A stretch of 17,827 nucleotides of DNA from Actinomycetes bacterium. Its GTDB lineage: Bacteria > Actinomycetota > Acidimicrobiia > Acidimicrobiales > RAAP-2. Location of the stretch: the NCBI GenBank assembly GCA_021805305.1, contig JAJZFO010000208.1, positions 1 to 17,827 of the forward strand, read 5' to 3'. Under the pieces are notes generated by a model, which saw nothing but the letters and a program-made list of their open reading frames with translations, made no database searches and had not been told where the DNA came from. Within the stretch, counting starts at the first letter, position 1. Every line of letters begins with the position of its first letter. Shown in pieces: positions 1 to 6,661 of the stretch. Position numbers and translations under genes: made by a program.

Positions 1-393
1 GGCACCACGGAGATAGCCCAGATTTCGGGGTTGTTGGCGCGGCGACCCGCGCTGGCGGGCATTTTCGGGGTCGGACTCCTCTCCCTGATCGCGCTGCCGC
101 CCTTCAGCCTCTTCGTCAGTGAGCTCTCGATGGCGCGGGCTGAAGTGGACGCGGGACTCTGGTGGGCGGTCGCCGCCTCGTTGCTCTGCGTCAGTGTGAT
201 CTTCGCGGCCGTGGGCCGCCACGCGCGACAGATGCTCTTCGGTGGCGCCGTCGCTGACGCGCCCCCGTCGGCGACGGATCGCTCCTTGGTCCTGCCGCTC
301 GTGGGTGCGCTGGTGGTCTGTGGAGCGCTCGGTATCGTGTCGTGGCCCCTGCAGTCTCTGTTGGTGCACGCCGCGCACGGGGTCATGCCGTGA
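1..393 (+). CDS. Hydrogenase-4/complex I-type proton-translocating membrane subunit (HyfF/NuoL-M family), 5' truncated
   Basis: The reading frame is open from base 1 and ends at TGA 391-393, giving the last 130 residues of a longer protein (family members usually have 450-500 or more). It holds about three hydrophobic segments. The stretch ALPPFSLFVSE near residues 31-41 is the 'PPF..F.SE' signature of the antiporter-like subunits of complex I, HyfF and HycC. A further typical element, the '..QMLFGG' turn, follows at about residues 76-81. Family knowledge: these subunits sit in the cytoplasmic membrane and move H+ or Na+ coupled to electron transfer. The gene overlaps the next one by GTGA (390-393), so the two are translationally coupled and form one complex. 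HyfF is preferred over NuoL/NuoM because of the HyfG-like neighbour, but the N-terminal two thirds are outside the window. Confidence 0.8.
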   Translation, partial: GTTEIAQISGLLARRPALAGIFGVGLLSLIALPPFSLFVSELSMARAEVDAGLWWAVAASLLCVSVIFAAVGRHARQMLFGGAVADAPPSATDRSLVLPLVGALVVCGALGIVSWPLQSLLVHAAHGVMP

Positions 394-1868
394 TCGGGGC
401 GACGCGAAGGAGCGAGGAGGTCTCGCCGGAGGGCCTTCGTCGGCGCGTCGCCGATCTCCTCGCCGAGGGGCGGCGTCTGGCCCTGGTGGCGGCACACGAC
501 GACGGCGACGCGCTGCGCGTCGTCTACCTGTTCACCAGCGGTGCGCCCGACGAGCGCGTGGAACTGACCCTACGCCTCGACCCCGGTCACCCCACGGTAC
601 CGAGCCTGAGCGGCCTGTCCTTCAGCGCGAGTCGCTTCGAACGCGAGATGCGCGACAGCTACGGGGTCGAACCGGAGGGCCACCCCTTCTTGCGCCCCCT
701 GGTGCGTCACCAGCACTGGCCCGAGGGGTGGTATCCGATGCGCCGGGGAGCGGACCGCATGCCGGCGCCGCCCACGGAGACCACGTCATATCCCTTCGTC
801 GAAGTGAGGGGCACGGGGGTGTACGAGATACCCGTCGGTCCGGTCCACGCGGGTCTCATCGAACCGGGCCACTTCCGATTTTCGGTGGTCGGCGAGACGA
901 TCCTCAAGATGACCGCGCGTCTGTGGTACGTGCATCGGGGGGTGGAACGCATGTTTCACGGGGAGGAACCCGCGGCGGGCATTGCCATCGCCGAGCGCAT
1001 CTCCGGGGACAGTGCGGTGGCGCACTCACTGGCCTTCTGTCTCGCGGTCGAGGAGGCCCAGGGTCTGGACGTGTCACCCGAGGCGCGCAACCTGCGCTCG
1101 CTCCTGGTGGAGATGGAGCGCCTCGTCCACCACGTCGAGGACGTCGGCGCACTGTGCAACGACGTGAGCTTCGCGGTCGCGCACGCACGGGCGATGGTGG
1201 TGCGTGAGAAGCTGTTACGCCTGAACGAAGCCCTCACCGGTCATCGGCTCCTTCGCGGCGCCCTGGGGGTCGGCTCGACGCGCGTGCGCACCCTGCCGAG
1301 CGAGGCGACGATGCGCGAGATCGCCGACGCGTTCGAGGACGTGGTGTCACTCGCGGTGTCGCACTCGGTCGTCGTTGACCGGTTCGAGGGTACGGCGACG
1401 CTGGCCCGGAGTGACGCCGCGGCCCTGGGCACCGTCGGTCCCGTGGCGCGTGCGTCGGGACTCGAGTTCGACGCCCGACGCGACCACCCCCTCGTGGCCG
1501 GCCACTTTACGCCGGTGACCCAGTCCGCGGGCGACGTATTGGCCCGTTTCACTCAACGGGTGGAGGAGTTCCGCGCCTCAATCGACCTCGTGATCTCACG
1601 TGTGCGCGACGCGACGAGAACCGAATCGCCGCCGCCGTCGCCGCGCGACGCGAGGGGGTCGGGGGTCGGACTCGTGGAGGGGTGGCGAGGCGTTGTCGCG
1701 CATCGCGTCGAACTCGACCGTGATGGTCGGCTCACGAGGGTGCGCGTCGTCGACCCCTCGTTCTTCAATTGGCCGGCGCTGGCGGTCGCCCTCACCGACA
1801 CGATCGTGCCCGACTTCCCCTTAACCAATAAGAGTTTCAACTTGTCCTACGCGGGTAACGACCTCTAG
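390..1868 (+). CDS. NuoC-NuoD fusion subunit (HyfG/HycE-like) lacking [NiFe] cysteines, probably of an Ehr-type complex
   Basis: 492 residues from GTG 390, chosen because it forms a GTGA overlap with the upstream stop; an in-frame GTG at 342 lies deep inside the upstream gene. Residues 24-125 form a NuoC-like (30-kDa) domain with the signature FEREMRDSYGVEPEGHPFLR. From about residue 135 onward it is a NuoD/HycE-like domain with GPVHAGLIEPGHFRF. In catalytic HycE/HyfG two CxxC motifs bind the NiFe centre. Here the first is Ser-Gly-Asp-Ser (205-208, in ERISGDSAVAH) and the last is replaced by Asn-Leu-Ser-Tyr in the C-terminal tail NKSFNLSYAGNDL. There is no C-terminal maturation peptide. By family knowledge, such cysteine-less proteins belong to energy-converting-hydrogenase-related (Ehr) complexes, ancestrally linked to complex I, whose substrate is unknown. 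A [NiFe] reaction is therefore not expected. It ends the operon on this side. Confidence 0.85.
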   Translation: MIGATRRSEEVSPEGLRRRVADLLAEGRRLALVAAHDDGDALRVVYLFTSGAPDERVELTLRLDPGHPTVPSLSGLSFSASRFEREMRDSYGVEPEGHPFLRPLVRHQHWPEGWYPMRRGADRMPAPPTETTSYPFVEVRGTGVYEIPVGPVHAGLIEPGHFRFSVVGETILKMTARLWYVHRGVERMFHGEEPAAGIAIAERISGDSAVAHSLAFCLAVEEAQGLDVSPEARNLRSLLVEMERLVHHVEDVGALCNDVSFAVAHARAMVVREKLLRLNEALTGHRLLRGALGVGSTRVRTLPSEATMREIADAFEDVVSLAVSHSVVVDRFEGTATLARSDAAALGTVGPVARASGLEFDARRDHPLVAGHFTPVTQSAGDVLARFTQRVEEFRASIDLVISRVRDATRTESPPPSPRDARGSGVGLVEGWRGVVAHRVELDRDGRLTRVRVVDPSFFNWPALAVALTDTIVPDFPLTNKSFNLSYAGNDL

Positions 1869-1872
1869 CCGC

Positions 1873-1903
1873 CGTCGCGCCCGCGCCACCCGTCGGCGCG
1901 ACG
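1873..1903. terminator. Hairpin between convergent genes (bidirectional terminator candidate)
   Basis: A perfect 9-bp inverted repeat (CGTCGCGCC at 1873-1881, GGCGCGACG at 1895-1903) with a 13-base loop fills almost the whole 35-bp gap between the HyfG-like stop (1866-1868) and the SDR stop (1904-1906). It lacks a U-run on either strand, which is common for terminators in GC-rich actinobacteria. Function is inferred from position. Confidence 0.5.
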
Positions 1904-2665
1904 TCAGACCGCCGACCAGCCACCGTCCACGGGGAGTATCACGCCAGTGATGTTGCTCGCCGCCTCCGAGGCCAAGAATACAATCGCCGCCGCTATCTCC
2001 TCGGGTTGGGCGATGCGACCGACGTTGGCCGAGTAGCCGCCAATCGCGGCGAGACCCATGGCGTCGGCCTTCAAGTTGACCTCGAGACTGGTGTTCACTC
2101 CGCCGGGGGCGACCGCGTTGACCCGGATCCCCTGGTTGCGGTAGACGACCGCGGCGGACTCGGTGAGGCCGACGACGCCGTGCTTGGACACGGTGTAGGC
2201 GGTACCCGCCGCGCTCCCGCGCAGACTCGCCTCGGACGCGGTGTTCACTATCGCCCCGTGGCCGCGCGCGAGCATGTGCGGCACCACCGCCCGCATCAAG
2301 AGGAATGGGGCCGTCAGGTTCACGCGTACGACGCGCTCCCATAGCGCGTCGCTGACCTCGTGGGGCCCACTCATGTCGTCCATGATGCCCGCGTTATTGA
2401 TCAGGATGTCGATGGTACCGTAGGCCTCTAGGGTCGCCGTGACCAGGTGGTTGACGACATCGGGGTCGCTGAGGTCGCCCACTATTTCGAGCGCCGCGCC
2501 CCCGGCGGACTCAATGGTGGCCACCGTGTCGCGGGCCGTGGCGGCGTGCAGATCGGCCACGACGACGCGTGCGCCCCGGGCCGCGAGCTGCAGGGCCGTG
2601 GCGCGCCCGATGCCCGCGCCCGCGCCCGTCACGATGGCCGTCTTGCCCTGGAATTCTGTCGTCAT
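1904..2665 (-). CDS. SDR family NAD-dependent dehydrogenase
   Basis: 253 residues, the normal length of a classical short-chain dehydrogenase/reductase. Visible motifs: nucleotide-binding TGAGAGIG (13-20), Asp38 at the end of the second beta strand (favouring NAD over NADP), NNAG (90-93), and the catalytic residues Ser144, Tyr157 and Lys161 (YTVSK). The C-terminal ILPVDGGW is the usual SDR ending. GGGAGGACGACC directly before the ATG is a good ribosome binding site and fixes the start. The gene lies 115 bp downstream of pdhC on the same strand, so it may be co-transcribed or have its own promoter (a palindrome lies at 2732-2744). The substrate cannot be read from sequence. An acetoin/butanediol-type or other secondary alcohol substrate is possible given the pyruvate dehydrogenase genes beside it, but this is only a guess. 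Confidence 0.9.
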   Translation of the reverse strand: MTTEFQGKTAIVTGAGAGIGRATALQLAARGARVVVADLHAATARDTVATIESAGGAALEIVGDLSDPDVVNHLVTATLEAYGTIDILINNAGIMDDMSGPHEVSDALWERVVRVNLTAPFLLMRAVVPHMLARGHGAIVNTASEASLRGSAAGTAYTVSKHGVVGLTESAAVVYRNQGIRVNAVAPGGVNTSLEVNLKADAMGLAAIGGYSANVGRIAQPEEIAAAIVFLASEAASNITGVILPVDGGWSAV

Positions 2666-2731
2666 GGTCGTCCTCCCGCGCTGGTGTCACCCGTGGGGCT
2701 CACCGTAGTGGGGTGGTCGAGGAATCGACAG

Positions 2732-2744
2732 GTGACAAAGTCAC
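2732..2744. promoter_or_regulatory. Palindrome GTGAC-AAA-GTCAC upstream of the SDR gene
   Basis: A 13-bp perfect palindrome with 5-bp arms lies in the 115-bp gap between pdhC and the SDR gene, 67 bp before the SDR start. The same arms with the same 3-base spacing recur at 6498-6510 in the pdhA/ctaA intergenic region. It resembles a regulator operator, but no regulator can be named. The arms are one base too close for a standard CRP site. Confidence 0.35.
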
Positions 2745-2780
2745 ATTGGGCGACCATCGTCACGGCGCCGTCGGACCGCC

Positions 2781-4064
2781 CTACTGCGCCGCGACGATCC
2801 TCCAGGGGTGCTCGATCAACGCGGTCAGCGTCCGCAGGAACTGCGCCGCCAACGCACCGTCGATGATGCGGTGGTCGGCGGACAGGGTGAAACGCACGCG
2901 ATAGTGCGCCACCACGTCGTCACCCACGACGACCGGCTCTCGCGACGTCGTCCCCACCGCCAAGATCGCCCCCTCCGGGGGATTGATGATGGCGGTGAAT
3001 TCCTCGACCCCGAACATGCCGAGGTTCGAGATAGTGAAGGTGCCCCCGCTCATCTGCTCGAGGGAGAGGCCCTTGCCGTTGGCCTGATTCGCCAGGGCCT
3101 TGGCCTCGACGCCCAGCTCCGTCACGGTCTTGGCGTCCGCGTCCATGATCACCGGGACGACGAGCCCGTGCTGGGACGCGACGGCCACGCCGATGTTGAC
3201 CCGGTTGTGCACCAGCATGACGGCGCTCTCGTCACCCACGTAGGAGGCGTTCACGTCGGGGTGCTCGCGCAGCGCCAACGCCACGGCACGAATGATCAGA
3301 TCGTTGACGCTGATCTTCGGGTCTCCCTGGGCGTCGGCGAGGGTGTTGAGGTCTGCGCGCATCGCCATCAACGTCTCCGCGTCGGCCACCGCCGTCACGT
3401 AGAAGTGGGGGATCGACTGGGCGCTGTCGCTGAGTCGTCGCGCGATGATGCGGCGGGTCTTGGTCACCGGCACCTCTTGTGACGCCTTCTTCTCGTCCAC
3501 GATGGGTCCGGTGGCGACGACGGGTCGCGCCACGTGGCGCGTCACCACGGGGGCGGCGGGTTCACTGAGGAGACCGTCGAGGTCCGCCCGGATGATGCGT
3601 CCGCCCGGACCCGAGCCGCGCACGTGACTGAGGTCGAGGTCGTGGTCGCGCGCCAGCCTGCGCACGAGGGGAGAGGCGAAGAGCCCGTCACTCCCACTGT
3701 GGTGAGGTAGCGGGGCGCGACTCGTCGTGGCGTGCGTGAGCGCCACCGTCGCGGCGGGCGCCGGCGCGACCACCACGGGCGGCGCCGGTGCGACGGCGGT
3801 GGCGGGTGCGGCGGGCGCCGGCGTGTCCTTACCGTTGTCGAGAACGGCGATGGGCGTGCCGATGGTGACGGTAGCCCCCTCGTCCACGAGGATCTGACTC
3901 AACGTGCCCGCCTCGTACGCCTCGTAGTCCATGGTGGCTTTGTCGGTCTCGATCTCGACGAGGACGTCGCCAATCTCGATTCGATCGCCGGGGTGCTTGT
4001 GCCACGACGCGATGGCGCCCTCTTCCATGGTGTCCGACAAGCGGGGCATCTTGATTTCAATCAT
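2781..4064 (-). CDS. pdhC: Pyruvate dehydrogenase E2 (dihydrolipoamide acetyltransferase)
   Basis: 427 residues. Residues 1-76 are a lipoyl domain with the lipoylation site ETDKA (Lys42). A proline/alanine-rich hinge follows at about 80-126. The peripheral subunit-binding domain is at about 130-165 (SPLVRRLARDHDLDL, GPGGRI). The acyltransferase domain runs from about 197 to the end, with the catalytic ADHRIIDGA motif (His398, Asp402). A single lipoyl domain is within the normal range. The enzyme moves the acetyl group from E1-bound hydroxyethyl-thiamine to CoA as the core of the cytoplasmic complex. The gene starts 8 bp inside pdhB (4057-4064), so the two are coupled. Specificity for pyruvate is inferred from the neighbouring E1 subunits; a branched-chain or acetoin complex is a less likely alternative. 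Confidence 0.92.
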   Translation of the reverse strand: MIEIKMPRLSDTMEEGAIASWHKHPGDRIEIGDVLVEIETDKATMDYEAYEAGTLSQILVDEGATVTIGTPIAVLDNGKDTPAPAAPATAVAPAPPVVVAPAPAATVALTHATTSRAPLPHHSGSDGLFASPLVRRLARDHDLDLSHVRGSGPGGRIIRADLDGLLSEPAAPVVTRHVARPVVATGPIVDEKKASQEVPVTKTRRIIARRLSDSAQSIPHFYVTAVADAETLMAMRADLNTLADAQGDPKISVNDLIIRAVALALREHPDVNASYVGDESAVMLVHNRVNIGVAVASQHGLVVPVIMDADAKTVTELGVEAKALANQANGKGLSLEQMSGGTFTISNLGMFGVEEFTAIINPPEGAILAVGTTSREPVVVGDDVVAHYRVRFTLSADHRIIDGALAAQFLRTLTALIEHPWRIVAAQ

Positions 4065-5076
4065 GGCTTTGACCCACTTTCTTCAATCGTCGTCCGACGG
4101 CTTCGAGAGTCTGAAAAATTGCGGTAATCACGTCATCATTGGTCGGCATCGCCGCCGACTCGAGGACCTTGGAATAGGGCATCGGCACCTCGGCCATCGC
4201 CACGCGCCGCACGGGGGCGTCGAGGTAGTCGAAGGCGCCGTCGGAGATGGACGCCGCAATCTCCGCGCCGATCCCGTAGGTCAACCAGTCGTCTTCGAGC
4301 ACCACCGCGGCGTGTGTTTTCTTCACCGACGCGATCAAGGTGTCGCGGTCCAGTGGGCGCAGACTCATCAGGTCGATCACCTCGATGTCCAAGCCCTCGG
4401 ATTCCGCGAGGGCGTCGGCCACGTTCTTGGCGATATAGGCCATGCGTGAGTACCCGATCAGGGTGAGGTCGTGCCCCTCGCGCGAGACCTTGGCCCTGCC
4501 GATCTCGGCCGGGGTGTCGTCATCGGGGACGTCGCCCTTGGTGTTATAGAGGGCGAGGTTCTCGAGGAACAAGACCGGGTCGTCGTCGCGAATGGCGGCC
4601 AGCAATAACGCCTTGGCGTCGGCCGGTGTCGAGGGCGCGACGACCTTCATCCCGGGGACGAACGCGTAGTAGAGCTCGATGTTCTGGCTGTGGGTAGCGC
4701 CCAGCTGCTGTCCGCCCCCACCGGGGGTGCGAATGACGAGGGGGACCTTGGCCTGGCCCCCGAACATCCCGTAGATCTTCGCGGCGTGGTTGACAATCTG
4801 GTCGAGGGCCAGGAGCGAGAAGTTGATGGTCATGATCTCCACGACGGGGCGCAGTCCGAGCATGGCCGCGCCGATCGCCGCGCCGGTGAATCCCTCCTCG
4901 GCGATGGGAGTGTCCTTGACCCGCTGGTCACCGAATTCGGCGAGGAGCCCGGCGGTGATCTTGTAGGAGCCTTCGAACACGCCGATCTCCTCGCCCATCA
5001 AGAAGACGTTCTCGTCGCGGAGCATCTCGGCGCGCAGGGTGTCGTGCAACGCCTGGCGGTAGGTCTTCATCGTCAT
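4057..5076 (-). CDS. pdhB: Pyruvate dehydrogenase E1 component, beta subunit
   Basis: 339 residues, close to the usual 325-340. Conserved blocks are all present: MGEEIGVFEGSYKITAGL (27-44), DTPIAEEGFTGAAIGAA with the cofactor-activating Glu60, and the GATHSQ active-site histidine (His129). The C-terminal transketolase domain contains VIDLMSLRPLD and VVLEDDW. With E1alpha it forms the alpha2beta2 thiamine-diphosphate enzyme that decarboxylates pyruvate and acetylates the E2 lipoyl group. The start ATG overlaps the pdhA stop as ATGA (5073-5076), fixing the start and indicating translational coupling. A second ATG two codons later is possible but would not overlap. Confidence 0.93.
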   Translation of the reverse strand: MTMKTYRQALHDTLRAEMLRDENVFLMGEEIGVFEGSYKITAGLLAEFGDQRVKDTPIAEEGFTGAAIGAAMLGLRPVVEIMTINFSLLALDQIVNHAAKIYGMFGGQAKVPLVIRTPGGGGQQLGATHSQNIELYYAFVPGMKVVAPSTPADAKALLLAAIRDDDPVLFLENLALYNTKGDVPDDDTPAEIGRAKVSREGHDLTLIGYSRMAYIAKNVADALAESEGLDIEVIDLMSLRPLDRDTLIASVKKTHAAVVLEDDWLTYGIGAEIAASISDGAFDYLDAPVRRVAMAEVPMPYSKVLESAAMPTNDDVITAIFQTLEAVGRRLKKVGQSHD

Positions 5077-6278
5077 CGCACTACCTCCGGACGCGCGACC
5101 ACCGCGAAGAGGGGGTCTCCGGGAAGGCGACGAGAATCGTTGGCCACGGGGGTGGCGTAGTTGTAATCGAACAACGTGGTCACGTCGGGGAGCGCACTGG
5201 CCTGAGCGAAGGCGTCCGCCGCATCGGCGCGCGCGGTCTCCTCCTCGTCAATCTTGTGCACCTGGGCGCTGGTCAGAATCTTGTCGTGGACGAGGCGATG
5301 CGCTAGGGCTGGTACGGGATCGAATTTGGCGAGTTGCGCCACCTCCTCCGCTGACCGGTACTTGGCGGGGTCGACCACCGAGTGACCACGGAGACGCTCG
5401 CACATCACCTCGAGGAGGAAGGGCTTGCCGGACCGCGCGGAGGTGAGCGCACGCTGCGCCGCGTCGAACACCGCGACGGGGTCGAGGCCGTCCACGCGTT
5501 CAGCGGCCATGGCGTAGGCGCTGGCGCGCTTGTAGATCTCGGGTTCGGCCGACGCCTTGGCCACCGTCGTGCCCATCCCCAGGCCGTTGTTGATGACGAC
5601 GAAGACGACCGGCAGGTTCCAGAGGGCGGCGATGTTGAGGGACTCGTGGAACGCGCCGATGTTGGCGGTCCCGTCACCCATCGTGCACATGACGACCTCG
5701 TCGAGTCCCCGGTACTGGATGGCGAGGGCCGCGCCGGTCGCGAGGGGGAGTTGGCCGCCGACGATGCCGTAGCCCCCGAGGAGCCGATGGGTCATGTCGA
5801 ACATGTGCATCGAACCACCCCAGCCCTTGGAAACGCCGTCGACGCGGCCGTAGAGTTCGGCCATCGCGCGGTTGGGATCGATGCCGCGCATAATCGCGTA
5901 GCCGTGTTCGCGGTAGTTCGTGAAGAGGTAGTCCGTGTCACGGAGGGCGGACATCAGTCCCACCACGGCGGCCTCCTCGCCGAGATTGAGGTGGCAGTAG
6001 CCACCGATGAGCGCCTCGGTGTAGGCGCGTGCGGCGCGCTCCTCGAAACGACGGATCAGCATCATGTCGCGGTAGAACGACACCAATTGAGCGGTGTCGA
6101 CTTTCTTCGCCGGCGCCTTCTTGGTGGCGCGGGCCTTCGACGGGGCGGTCGCCGTCGCCGGCCTCGCCGTAGTCTTCTTCGCCGGCTTCGATCGCGGGGC
6201 CGTCACGGGGGCCGCCACCTTCTTCGCGCCACTGGTCTTCGCGGACGCCTTGGGTTTGCGCAATGCGTTATCGGTCAT
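5073..6278 (-). CDS. pdhA: Pyruvate dehydrogenase E1 component, alpha subunit, with a basic N-terminal tail
   Basis: 401 residues. The enzyme domain starts around residue 62 and shows GGYCHLNLGEEAAVVG (92-107), GGSMHMF (154-160), the thiamine-diphosphate motif GDG...NN (201-231) and RGHSVVDPAKYR (297-308) with loop His299. The last of these is typical of pyruvate rather than acetoin or branched-chain enzymes. Residues 5-60 are an unusual lysine-, alanine-, proline- and threonine-rich stretch with repeated PAKK/KKAPAKK units, predicted disordered, about 55 residues longer than most relatives. AAGGA lies 7 bases before the ATG at 6278 and supports this start. It is the first gene of pdhA-pdhB-pdhC, read leftward from the AT-rich promoter region at 6314-6380. 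Confidence 0.92.
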   Translation of the reverse strand: MTDNALRKPKASAKTSGAKKVAAPVTAPRSKPAKKTTARPATATAPSKARATKKAPAKKVDTAQLVSFYRDMMLIRRFEERAARAYTEALIGGYCHLNLGEEAAVVGLMSALRDTDYLFTNYREHGYAIMRGIDPNRAMAELYGRVDGVSKGWGGSMHMFDMTHRLLGGYGIVGGQLPLATGAALAIQYRGLDEVVMCTMGDGTANIGAFHESLNIAALWNLPVVFVVINNGLGMGTTVAKASAEPEIYKRASAYAMAAERVDGLDPVAVFDAAQRALTSARSGKPFLLEVMCERLRGHSVVDPAKYRSAEEVAQLAKFDPVPALAHRLVHDKILTSAQVHKIDEEETARADAADAFAQASALPDVTTLFDYNYATPVANDSRRLPGDPLFAVVARPEVVR

Positions 6279-6315
6279 GGGGAATCCTTCAACGTCATGT
6301 CGTGGTGCACGGTGT

Positions 6316-6364
6316 CTAATTCGTATTTGAGATTAGACCCTAAGTCGCTAATCATATTTGAGAT
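6316..6364. repeat. Tandem direct repeats in the pdhA promoter region
   Basis: Two copies of a 17-18 bp sequence, CTAATTCGTATTTGAGAT (6316-6333) and CTAATCATATTTGAGAT (6348-6364), lie 32 bp apart (about three helical turns). They share an exact TATTTGAGAT core and differ by one indel and one substitution upstream of it. The first copy also sits in an inverted repeat, GTCTAAT (6314-6320) / ATTAGAC (6332-6338). The segment is markedly AT-rich for this genome. They are likely binding sites for a regulator of the pdh operon; the regulator is unknown. Confidence 0.6.
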
Positions 6365-6380
6365 ACAAACTCCGAGTCTA
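6351..6380 (-). promoter_or_regulatory. pdhA: Candidate sigma70-type promoter of the pdh operon
   Basis: Reading the minus strand, TAGACT (6380-6375) and TATGAT (6356-6351) are separated by 18 bp and match the -35 and -10 consensus at 4/6 and 5/6. Transcription would begin near 6344, giving a leader of about 66 bases. One direct repeat overlaps the -10 box and the other lies in the early leader, as expected for repression. Confidence 0.5.
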
Positions 6381-6661
6381 TCTACTTTCGTGACCGTACC
6401 GGGGCGCGTGGGGACCCGCAGCGACCGTCGTGGCGTCGCTCATTGAGAGGGCCCATCTCGCCGGAGAGTCACTGCGCCACTGCGGGCGACCACGCTGGTG
6501 ACACCGTCACCGGGGGCGGTCCGCGCCCGGGGTGTCGCACGGGATCGTCGGTGCGCCTGGGACTTTCTACCCTAGGTCCGCGCGTCGTCACTGGGCGGGG
6601 TCTGTCAATACTGGAGCCGTGCCGGCGCCGGGTGCGGCGCGCCACGAGTCGGGGGAAGCGC
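6381..6661. other. Remainder of the divergent pdhA-ctaA intergenic region
   Basis: No convincing gene lies here. An open frame that could extend ctaA upstream to 6443 has no family similarity. The region holds a palindrome, GGTGAC-ACC-GTCACC (6497-6511), that shares its GTGAC-N3-GTCAC core with the site upstream of the SDR gene. A possible -10 box for ctaA, TACCCT (6568-6573), is weakly supported because no clear -35 element precedes it. Confidence 0.4.

Noticed and set aside
242..1207. Arg/Pro/Gly-rich plus-strand open frame overlapping the HyfF/HyfG-like genes
   Set aside because: Out-of-frame reading of two genes with strong motifs; no independent support.
2732..2744. A CRP/GlxR binding site
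   Set aside because: The TGA and TCA half-sites are separated by five bases instead of the six of the TGTGA-N6-TCACA consensus, and only one half has the flanking base.
5382..6446. Long plus-strand open frame opposite pdhA
   Set aside because: It is the mirror of a well-supported gene in GC-rich DNA, its His/Arg/Gly-rich translation has no family motif, and codon bias supports the minus strand.
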